From the NCBI GenBank assembly GCA_963691655.1, contig OY829327.1:63314079-63378078 (forward strand): a stretch of DNA of 64,000 bases. Reading direction: 5' to 3'. The DNA comes from Toxonevra muliebris. Taxonomy: Eukaryota > Arthropoda > Insecta > Diptera > Pallopteridae. The position numbers were made by a program, and so were the translations under genes. This document shows, in pieces, positions 40,301-52,300 of the stretch; the first letter of the stretch is position 1; every line of letters starts with the position of its first letter. The notes beneath the pieces were generated by a model. The model made no database searches, was not told the DNA's origin, and worked only from the letters and a program-made list of their open reading frames with translations.

Positions 40301-43300
40301 CGTTTTTAATTGGCCAATTGACTTACTCATTTTAAACATGTGATCTTTTCTTTTCGCGTTTTTATTATTTTAACTCCTTTGCTTGTTGCTTTCAACATCT
40401 ATTATTTTTGACGTGGCTTCTATTTCAATGAGCAAACTATGGTTTTAAGTACCAAAGCACACTTTGTGATTCCTATTTATATCCTTTTTTTGACACATAT
40501 TGTACATATCAAACATAATAACAATGTGATATTACCTTATAATAAAGCTATGTAGAAATTAATTAACGTAATTTATATTATTTATATTAATATATGTTTT
40601 ATTTGAATTGAAAAATCATACGAAACCATTTGCTTAAAAAATAATCAAAAAATTTTGGTTTTAAGTATTTTATATATGTATTCTTTGACATATACTGTGT
40701 CAAACATATCAAACATGTGATATTTTCTCTTAATAAACCTACAAGGTAGTAATATAAAATTAAAAAACAAATTAAACAAATTGAAATTTATTTTAGTTTC
40801 ATTTTAAGCAAGTACAAAACCAAAAATATCAAAAAAAGACTCTAAGTCCATTTCCATTAGTACAGCAAACTAACAATACTTGCCTGTATATAAATGTTTC
40901 TGGTTGAAATTCTAATCATCGAGTGCCTCTACATGTAAGTATGTATATATTTATGTATAACAAGTTAAATATTTTATAATCGCTTTTATTTAATGTCAAC
41001 CAGAAGCTAACATCCAAAGACATATTCGGAGTAAGTACATTCACATAAGAGGTATTCCACTACCCAGTAGCTTCCACCAGATTTCTTATCAAAATATTTA
41101 AAAATTGATTAACAATCAGATTTCAGATTCAGAGATTCATATTTTTTGACCAACAAAGCTTACACATAATACAGAGTTGAGAAATTTTCTTAGGAATATA
41201 TAATAATATAAATATATATACAATATACATATTACAAATGTTATTAACATATACTCGTTTATGTATATTTAATCTAATAACATATAAGTCTTAACAATAG
41301 ATGATACCCATGTGATGTCGGCTAAAGTTGTACAAGTGCTCCATATGACCACCTGATTCCTCCACCCAGCTGCACCCAACATGAAAATTTTCAAACAGCC
41401 GTTACTAGTAGACCGAAATTAATGTTAGATATTTGGGAAATGCAGGATTGATCTACTCCTCAATACCTATCCACTGATACCCATGTGATATCTGGCACAT
41501 ATGTACAAGTGCTCCATATGACCACCAGTTCCTCCGCCCATTTGCACCCAACATACAAATTTTCAAACAGCCGTTACTAGTAGACCGAAATTAATGTTAG
41601 ATATTTGGGAAATGCAGGATTGATCTACTCCTCAATACCAATCCACTGATACCCATGTCATATCTGGCACATATGTAGAAGTGCTCCATATGGCCACCAG
41701 TTCCTCCGCCCATTTGCACCCAACATGCAAATTTTCAAACAGCCGTTACTAGTAGACCGAAATTAATGTTAGATATTTGGGAAATGCAGGATTGATCTAC
41801 TCCTCAATACCTATCCACAGATACCCATGTCATGTCTGGCACATATGTACAAGTGCTCCATATGTCCACCAGTTCCTCCACCCATTTGCACCCAACATGC
41901 AAATTTGCAAACAGCCGTTACTAGTAGACCGAAATTAATGTTAGATATTTGGGAAACGCAGGATTGATCTACTCCTCAATACCTATCCACTGATACCCAT
42001 GTCATATCTGGCACATATGTAGAAGTGCTCCATATGGCCACCAGTTCCTCCGCCCATTTGCACCCAACATGCAAATTTTCAAACAGCCGTTACTAGTAGA
42101 CCGAAATTAATGTTAGATATTTGGGAAATGCAGGATTGATCTACTCCTCAATACCAACCCACTGATACCCATGTCATATCTGGCACATATGTAGAAGTGC
42201 TCCATATGGCCACCAGTTCCTCCACCCATTTGCACCCAATATGTAAATTTTCAAACAGCCGTTACTAGTAGACCGAAATTAATGTTAGATATTTGGGAAA
42301 TGCAGGATTGATCTACTCCTCAATACCTATCCACTGATACCCATGTGATATCTGGCACATATGTACAAGTGCTCCATATGACCACCAGTTCCTCCGCCCA
42401 TTTGCACCCAACATACAAATTTTCAAACAGCCGTTACTAGTAGACCGAAATTAATGTTAGATATTTGGGAAATGCAGGATTGATCTACTCCTCAATACCA
42501 ATCCACTGATACCCATGTCATATCTGGCACATATGTAGAAGTGCTCCATATGGCCACCAGTTCCTCCGCCCATTTGCACCCAACATGCAAATTTTCAAAC
42601 AGCCGTTACTAGTAGACCGAAATTAATGTTAGATATTTGGGAAATGCAGGATTGATCTATTCCTCAATACCTATCCACTGATACCCATGTCATATCTGGC
42701 ACATATGTAGAAGTGCTCCATATGGCCACCAGTTCCACCGCCCATTTGCACCCAACATGCAAATTTTCAAACAGCCGTTACTAGTAGACCGAAATTAATG
42801 TTAGATATTTGGGAAATGCAGGATTGATCTATTCCTCAATACCTATCCACTGATACCCATGTCATATCTGGCACATATGTAGAAGTGCTCCATATGGCCA
42901 CCAGTTCCACCGCCCATTTGCACCCAACATGCAAATTTTCAAACAGCCGTTACTAGTAGACCGAAATTAATGTTAGATATTTGGGAAATGCAGGATTGAT
43001 CTACTCCTCAATACCAACCCACTGATACCCATGTCATATCTGGCACATATGTAGAAGTGCTCCATATGGCCACCAGTTCCTCCGCCCATTTGCACCCAAC
43101 ATGCAAATTTTCAAACAGCCGTTACTAGTAGACCGAAATTAATGTTAGATATTTGGGAAATGCAGGATTGATCTATTCCTCAATACCTATCCACTGATAC
43201 CCATGTCATATCTGGCACATATGTAGAAGTGCTCCATATGGCCACCAGTTCCACCGCCCATTTGCACCCAACATACAAATTTTCAAACAGCCGTTACTAG

Positions 43301-46300
43301 TAGACCGAAATTAATGTTAGATATTTGGGAAATGCAGGATTGATCTACTCCTCAATACCAACCCACTGATACCCATGTCATATCTGGCACATATGTAGAA
43401 GTGCTCCATATGGCCACCAGTTCCTCCACCCATTTGCACCCAATATGTAAATTTTCAAACAGCCGTTACTAGTAGACCGAAATTAATGTTAGATATTTGG
43501 GAAATGCAGGATTGATCTACTCCTCAATACCAACCCACTGATACCCATGTCATATCTGGCACATATGTAGAAGTGCTCCATATGGCCACCAGTTCCTCCG
43601 CCCATTTGCACCCAACATGCAAATTTTCAAACAGCCGTTACTAGTAGACCGAAATTAATGTTAGATATTTGGGAAATGCAGGATTGATCTATTCCTCAAT
43701 ACCTATCCACTGATACCCATGTCATATCTGGCACATATGTAGAAGTGCTCCATATGGCCACCAGTTCCACCGCCCATTTGCACCCAACATGCAAATTTTC
43801 AAACAGCCGTTACTAGTAGACCGAAATTAATGTTAGATATTTGGGAAATGCAGGATTGATCTATTCCTCAATACCTATCCACTGATACCCATGTCATATC
43901 TGGCACATATGTAGAAGTGCTCCATATGGCCACCAGTTCCTCCGCCCATTTGCACCCAACATACAAATTTTCAAACAGCCGTTACTAGTAGACCGAAATT
44001 AATGTTAGATATTTGGGAAATGCAGGATTGATCTATTCCTCAATACCTATCCACTGATACCCATGTCATATCTGGCACATATGTAGAAGTGCTCCATATG
44101 TCCACCAGTTCCTCCACCCATTTGCACCCAACATGCAAATTTGCAAACAGCCGTTACTAGTAGACCGAAATTAATGTTAGATATTTGGGAAACGCAGGAT
44201 TGATCTACTCCTCAATACCTATCCACTGATACCCATGTCATATCTGGCACATATGTAGAAGTGCTCCATATGGCCACCAGTTCCTCCGCCCATTTGCACC
44301 CAACATGCAAATTTTCAAACAGCCGTTACTAGTAGACCGAAATTAATGTTAGATATTTGGGAAATGCAGGATTGATCTACTCCTCAATACCTATCCACTG
44401 ATACCCATGTCATATCTGGCACATATGTAGAAGTGCTCCATATGGCCACCAGTTCCTCCGCCCATTTGCACCCAACATACAAATTTTCAAACAGCCGTTA
44501 CTAGTAGACCGAAATTAATGTTAGATATTTGGGAAATGCAGGATTGATCTACTCCTCAATACCAACCCACTGATACCCATGTCATATCTGGCACATATGT
44601 AGAAGTGCTCCATATGGCCACCAGTTCCTCCGCCCATTTGCACCTAACATGCAAATTTTCAAACAGCCGTTACTAGTAGACCGAAATTAATGTTAGATAT
44701 TTGGGAAATGCAGGATTGATCTATTCCTCAATACCTATCCACTGATACCCATGTCATATCTGGCACATATGTAGAAGTGCTCCATATGGCCACCAGTTCC
44801 ACCGCCCATTTGCACCCAACATGCAAATTTTCAAACAGCCGTTACTAGTAGACCGAAATTAATGTTAGATATTTGGGAAATGCAGGATTGATCTATTCCT
44901 CAATACCTATCCACTGATACCCATGTCATATCTGGCACATATGTAGAAGTGCTCCATATGGCCACCAGTTCCTCCGCCCATTTGCACCCAACATGCAAAT
45001 TTTCAAACAGCCGTTACTAGTAGACCGAAATTAATGTTAGATATTTGGGAAATGCAGGATTGATCTACTCCTCAATACCTATCCACTGATACCCATGTCA
45101 TATCTGGCACATATGTAGAAGTGCTCCATATGTCCACCAGTTCCTCCACCCATTTGCACCCAACATGCAAATTTGCAAACAGCCGTTACTAGTAGACCGA
45201 AATTAATGTTAGATATTTGGGAAATGCAGGATTGATCTACTCCTCAATACCAACCCACTGATACCCATGTCATATCTGGCACATATGTAGAAGTGCTCCA
45301 TATGGCCACCAGTTCCTCCGCCCATTTGCACCTAACATGCAAATTTTCAAACAGCCGTTACTAGTAGACCGAAATTAATGTTAGATATTTGGGAAATGCA
45401 GGATTGATCTATTCCTCAATACCTATCCACTGATACCCATGTCATATCTGGCACATATGTAGAAGTGCTCCATATGGCCACCAGTTCCACCGCCCATTTG
45501 CACCCAACATGCAAATTTTCAAACAGCCGTTACTAGTAGACCGAAATTAATGTTAGATATTTGGGAAATGCAGGATTGATCTACTCCTCAATACCAATCC
45601 ACTGATACCCATGTCATATCTGGCACATATGTAGAAGTGCTCCATATGTCCACCAGTTCCTCCACCCATTTGCACCCAACATACAAATTTGCAAACAGCC
45701 GTTACTAGTAGACCGAAATTAATGTTAGATATTTGGGAAACGCAGGATTGATCTACTCCTCAATACCTATCCACTGATACCCATGTCATATCTGGCACAT
45801 ATGTAGAAGTGCTCCATATGGCCACCAGTTCCACCGCCCATTTGCACCCAACATGCAAATTTTCAAACAGCCGTTACTAGTAGACCGAAATAAATGTTAG
45901 ATATTTGGGAAATGCAAGATTGATCTACTCCTCAATACCTATCCACTGATACCCATGTCATATCTGGCACATATGTAGAAGTGCTCCATATGTCCACCAG
46001 TTCCTCCGCCCATTTGCACCTAACATGCAAATTTTCAAACAGCCGTTACTAGTAGACCGAAATTAATGTTAGATATTTGGGAAACGCAGGATTGATCTAC
46101 TCCTCAATACCTATCTACTGATACCCATGTCATATCTGGCACATATGTAGAAGTGCTCCATATAGCCACCAGTTCCTCCACCCATTTGCACCCAACATGC
46201 AAATTTTCAAACAGCCGTTACTAGTAGACCGAAATTAATGTTAGATATTTGGGAAATGCAGGATTGATCTACTCCTCAATACCAATCCACTGATACCCAT

Positions 46301-49300
46301 GTCATGTCTGGCACATATGTACAAGTGCTCCATATGGCCACCAGTTCCTCCACCCAATATGCAAATTTTCAAACAGCCGTTACTAGTAGACCGAAATTAA
46401 TGTTAGATATTTGGGAAATGCAGGATTGATCTACTCCTCAATACCTATCCACTGATACCCATGTCATATCTGGCACATATGTAGAAGTGCTCCATATGGC
46501 CACCAGTTCCACCGCCCATTTGCACCCAACATGCAAATTTTCAAACAGCCGTTACTAGTAGACCGAAATTAATGTTAGATATTTGGGAAATGCAGGATTG
46601 ATCTACTCCTCAATACCAATCCACTGATACCCATGTCATGTCTGGCACATATGTACAAGTGCTCCATATGGCCACCAGTTCCACCGCCCATTTGCACCCA
46701 ACATGCAAATTTTCAAACAGCCGTTACTAGTAGACCGAAATTAATGTTAGATATTTGGGAAACGCAGGATTGATCTACTCCTCAATACCTATCTACTGAT
46801 ACCCATGTCATATCTGGCACATATGTAGAAGTGCTCCATATAGCCACCAGTTCCTCCACCCATTTGCACCCAACATGCAAATTTTCAAACAGCCGTTACT
46901 AGTAGACCGAAATTAATGTTAGATATTTGGGAAATGCAGGATTGATCTACTCCTCAATACCAATCCACTGATACCCATGTCATGTCTGGCACATATGTAC
47001 AAGTGCTCCATATGGCCACCAGTTCCACCGCCCATTTGCACCCAACATGCAAATTTTCAAACAGCCGTTACTAGTAGACCGAAATTAATGTTAGATATTT
47101 GGGAAACGCAGGATTGATCTACTCCTCAATACCTATCTACTGATACCCATGTCATATCTGGCACATATGTAGAAGTGCTCCATATAGCCACCAGTTCCTC
47201 CACCCATTTGCACCCAACATGCAAATTTTCAAACAGCCGTTACTAGTAGACCGAAATTAATGTTAGATATTTGGGAAATGCAGGATTGATCTACTCCTCA
47301 ATACCAATCCACTGATACCCATGTCATGTCTGGCACATATGTACAAGTGCTCCATATGGCCACCAGTTCCACCGCCCATTTGCACCCAACATGCAAATTT
47401 TCAAACAGCCGTTACTAGTAGACCGAAATTAATGTTAGATATTTGGGAAACGCAGGATTGATCTACTCCTCAATACCTATCTACTGATACCCATGTCATA
47501 TCTGGCACATATGTAGAAGTGCTCCATATAGCCACCAGTTCCTCCACCCATTTGCACCCAACATGCAAATTTTCAAACAGCCGTTACTAGTAGACCGAAA
47601 TTAATGTTAGATATTTGGGAAATGCAGGATTGATCTACTCCTCAATACCAATCCACTGATACCCATGTCATGTCTGGCACATATGTACAAGTGCTCCATA
47701 TGGCCACCAGTTCCACCGCCCATTTGCACCCAACATGCAAATTTTCAAACAGCCGTTACTAGTAGACCGAAATTAATGTTAGATATTTGGGAAATGCAAG
47801 ATTGATCTACTCCTCAATACCTATCCACTGATACCCATGTCATATCTGGCACATATGTAGAAGTGCTCCATATGTCCACCAGTTCCTCCGCCCATTTGCA
47901 CCTAACATGCAAATTTTCAAACAGCCGTTACTAGTAGACCGAAATTAATGTTAGATATTTGGGAAACGCAGGATTGATCTACTCCTCAATACCTATCTAC
48001 TGATACCCATGTGATATCTGGCACATATGTAGAAGTGCTCCATATAACCACCAGATTCCTCCAACTCAGTTTACAAAATGATATATTTTAGAAATTAATT
48101 AAAAATAATCTGAGATAAATATGTGAAATTTGTGTATGCAGGATAAGACAGTAGTTCAATACCTATGGAATGGTATGTCTGGTGGTCACAGTCAGTTCTC
48201 CAAATGGTCATTAGGATCCGATAGAATATTCTATATTCTGCTTAACATTACATTTTTTGGTTAACATTTTGTCTGTTAAGTTAACATAGAAATTTTTACA
48301 TTTTGTGGTTTGTGTATTTGCTAAGATAGCCACGCGTGGCTATCTTCACACCGTTCTTTTTATCAATAATGAAATTCTTAATCGTATGCAAGGAAAAGAA
48401 AAAGCATACTGCAGTTTTAATAAGATTGCTAAGCGGTTTTGGAAAAGAACTGTATTGTACTAGTTATATGCAATTTAAATATAAAGGATGTGTTAGTAAA
48501 TAGAACTCGAATGTGCGTGAAACAAATGCATAGATACTTAGGTTAGGTAGGTAGTACTGGCTGGCCGAAGCCACGCATAGACCTTTAGGTCCTTAGCGAT
48601 ACCAGATAGGAGTCCTAGGAATTATTTATCGCGTGTATATTTAGCAAGTGTAAACGTCATTTAAGATGCGGGTGTGATCAGTAAACTTTAAAAGACAGTT
48701 CACCCCCAGTTTAGCGACCTCGTTCAGACCTTCAAACTGTGTAGCTTCTAAATTCGTTAATCGAGGTCTAGTGAGCGCGGGGCAAGAGGATAGAAGCTGC
48801 TCTAAAATTTCCCTCACATCTTGCTCCATACATTTCCTGCAACTATCATTGTCAGTTATCTTTAGTTTAAGCACGTGCGTTGCCACCAAACAATGGCCAG
48901 TTAGTACGCCAATTACGGTGCATAGATACTTAAGATTGTGAAGTGTTAGCTGGTGGTATACGTAGGTTTATGGGCTATCCATCAGGGCACAAGTGACATA
49001 AGAATTTTAATTCCTCGAATTAATTTAACTTATTCTGGCACATTTTTACTTTGTTTTTTCCAACGTACTTAATTTCCAGTCATTCCAACTTTTTGCAAAG
49101 TGCAAATATTCTACAATGTTGGAATTTTACGACATCCTGTGATTACTCTTAGGCAATTTTATGTTGCTGCCCGTAGAGTATGATAGTTTGATGGATTGCG
49201 AGTTAACATTTTGGAAATCTCAGATCAAGGTTATTTATCTAATGACAATAGAATAGAATTCACAAAAAATATTGTTTATATACAAGTTATTGGCTCTTAA

Positions 49301-52300
49301 TTCCTAAATGCAATTATTTGGCACGTATGCTGACATGTTTGTAGTGCAAAAAGGTTATGTTGTTTACACTTTGGCAAATTGATACATAATCATGATGAGC
49401 ATCTAAAACACGAAAGTAGTTACAGTATTACCAGATGTGATTCAGTACAAGTTACGTCATTAATTTTATATCCCTCATTTTCCAGTTATACACCCAATAA
49501 ATTATCGGATAAAGGTAATGCAGAAAAAATATTTGACGGTCAAAAATAACCTACTAAATGTTTTGAAGATATGATTGATTAAACCTTACAGAATAGCCAC
49601 TGTATTTTTATACAACTGTATATTTATGCATGTTTTTTTTTTCAGGATCAACTTTTCGAAGATGAAGTTATTGGAGATGAAGCCGAAACTAATGAACCCA
49701 ATATAAGATTAAATGAAGCCGAATTATCGAGTTCACGTTTAGATGGTGATGGATTTGGTGATGAATTCGGACGTAAGTTTTTATTAATTTGCACATTTCA
49801 ACATTTTTGTTTATAATATTTTTCGAATCAATTTGCTTAAGGAACCTTATCCTTTATAATTAAATAGCTGGGCTTCGCTTCGTTGTCCGGACCTGGCAAA
49901 GTAGGAGTAATGCAAAAATTACAACTAAAACTTTTGCAAGAGATATATCTATATGAGCGTGCCAGTCTCCGATCAAAATCGAATCATTGCACTAATTCTT
50001 CATATTATTTACATAAGTAGTTCCACTTCCACGTGTTTAATGGTGTCAACATTCTTCTCAGTTATTGCTATCAACATCCCATCTTAACATACAAACCTTC
50101 ACCATCTTTCTTACTATGGCTCTCTAATAACTATCAACATATATCCTTTACAACTAAATTTTGATTGCTTGCCTTATGGTTCCCCATACCGCTGCCTTAA
50201 TTTGCTAAAGCCCTAACACGCATTTTTCAAATTTTACAGGAGAAGCAAAAAACATTTTTATATTTGGAGTACTGTTTCGAGAATTTGTAAATTAAACTAA
50301 AAAAAAAAGATTGCAAGTTTTCAGTGTTGGTTTCTAAAATTTTTTCGGTACGGGCACATTTTTTTTTTCATAATCCATCGAAAACTCTATACTGAAAAAC
50401 TGATGTTAGGGCCTTAGCAACAAAGGCAGAGATACATATATATATACCTTTTCAAGCATTCCCTTTGTATGCCAAAACACTTCTACATTCTGCCCAACAA
50501 CTACTACTAACCATCCGCCTTTACACATAAACTGCCAGTGAGTTCTTTGCAATGGTTTCTCAGGTATACGTTTCTCAGGGTCACGCATATTTTATTTATT
50601 CCATTCATTTTTTTCTTGCACTTTCCATTGGCAATCAAAGCTCTCTAACCACAAATAATTTAGTAAATATACCTTATAAAACCGAGGTGGAACAGTCACT
50701 AACTCAAGTCTACCCATACTTTACCCACCAAATTCCATTGACAAATCATTATCATTCCAAATCTTAGTACTGAACTAAAAATAGTTTCTAAGAAATATAT
50801 ATATAAAAGCATTAGAGTTGAACGGAAAAGGCCACGCCTATCCATATTTTTTCATAGAATGCCATTGACAAATAACGTTTTTTAGAGACGTGCCACAAAT
50901 GAATACTGAGATATTCCATAACTAAAACTCAGATTATATAAGAGATGCCATGTCCCCTTTTTTCAATTTCACAGACGACCTTTTTCCTGCGGAATTACAT
51001 TGCCAATTAACATCCTTGTACTAAATCTCTGGTTGTGGAGATATACCCAAAAATTATCTGAGGTATTGATGGGCAGTTTTATAATATAGTATAAAAAAAT
51101 TTAATTATTTGTATAAAAAAAATCACTTGGTCCACCTGTAGTGGGATTCGAACTCACGACACCAAAAAAACTCACAATTGCTTTGCACAAACACAATTTT
51201 ACTCTCCTTTTTAACTCACTAAGCCACAAACCTTTACAAAATAACGTGATCACATTAGTCATATATAATAATGCCTTTTGTGTGTTTGCATGTTTTATAT
51301 TCACCTTTGTCGGTATTTTGTTTTTTGTTGTATATTTTTTTTTTTTATCGATGTGGCGGAAAAAAAAAATAAATTGAAAAAAAAAATAATTTGGTCCCTC
51401 TTCAAGTAAGATTACCTTCCCTTCTAACAAACTCATCCACACCACTATGAGATATTGTGATCAAATTAGTAATATGTAGTTACATTCATGCAAATGAAAA
51501 AGAATTTCAAACGCAAAGCACATACGCATTCTTTTCTGCTTTGTGTTTGTGTGGTGGAAATCACAGCGGTCGAAGCAAAAAAATCTTTGGCTTTGATTCT
51601 AGGAAAAACATAAATATTTACAATAACAAATGTAAGGGGAACAAATTGTTATTATAAAAACGCATTTTACAGGTAAACTTTAGATATATGCCACCACTGA
51701 CTTTATTTTAACAAACGATAAGATTTATAATCTTTCTATACATAATTTTTATGTACCTCTTATAGTTTAAGCAGCATTTTGCATTAAGTAGCTAAATTTT
51801 ATAAAAAAGCTGACTTTGGTCCAAATAATGGTCTATATTAAAGAAACTATTTGAAATTAACTTCATGACAATCCGTTGTGAAATATAGAAACCTATTAGG
51901 ACTAAACATTTAACAGAGATCTATTTTATACATATAGATGGGCACTGATCTCCATGGCATATTCTGTTATTTTTAACGATATTGACATACTTGTTATGAG
52001 CACTATATGTGCCGTGGAATAGAGAAAGAAGGTTAAAGAAAAAAACGGTTTTAACAGAATGTTATGAAAAATATTATACCACACACAATGTACTGTATCT
52101 TTACCTTTTAGAGCATTTTAGTTTTATATACATATGGGGCATTATTCCTAAAAAAATCCCTAAATTTTGTCGTTGTATTCATGGATCGCTTTCATACATT
52201 ATAAACTTATCCCTCTATATGATTGCAGTTTAACCTGCAAGTATTATATTTTTAACCCCACCCCTTTCTTAGTTAGAAAGCTTGTTTTTTTTTTTTTTTT

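Larger units (their letters stand above)
37083..40450 (-). pseudogene. Decayed inverted copy of the NOF-like transposase gene
   Basis: Read on the - strand, this follows the intact ORF almost from start to end. Near 40430 GAAATAGAAGCCACGTC matches codons near 34195. Further matches run through TATGGTTG (34580), TAAAAATGAGG (34915), GCTATGCATGCATA (35295), CTCAACATCTT (35770), CAAATTTCTAACAACGATAT (36550) and CTTGAACACATTACTA (36890), to AAAGATACTGCATGCATTG (36910) just left of 37157. It has many stops and small deletions, so it is dead. Two MITEs interrupt it. Its 3' end abuts the 3' end of the intact gene within about 10 bp, forming a tail-to-tail palindrome. Confidence 0.88.
19223..48355 (+). 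mobile_element. Giant Foldback/NOF-like (MULE superfamily) DNA transposon, 29.1 kb
   Basis: The ends are inverted repeats beginning AACGGTGTGAAGATAGCC, flanked by an exact 9-bp target duplication. Each arm has about 285 bp of terminal sequence and then a long tandem array of 162/172-bp units (33 left, 39 right, mutually inverted). The core carries an intact transposase-like ORF (33899-37075) and, tail to tail, a decayed inverted copy (about 40450-37083). Long terminal repeats made of tandem units around a roughly 120-kDa NOF ORF are the hallmark of Drosophila Foldback/FB-NOF elements, which as I recall use 9-bp target duplications. This one is several times larger. Several MITEs are nested inside. 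It sits in vtd intron 2, with its intact gene in the same orientation as vtd. Confidence 0.9.

Noticed and set aside
19511..48070. Centromeric-type satellite
   Set aside because: The unit length is satellite-like, but the arrays are inverted, end in matching unique termini and carry one 9-bp duplication, so they are arms of one element.
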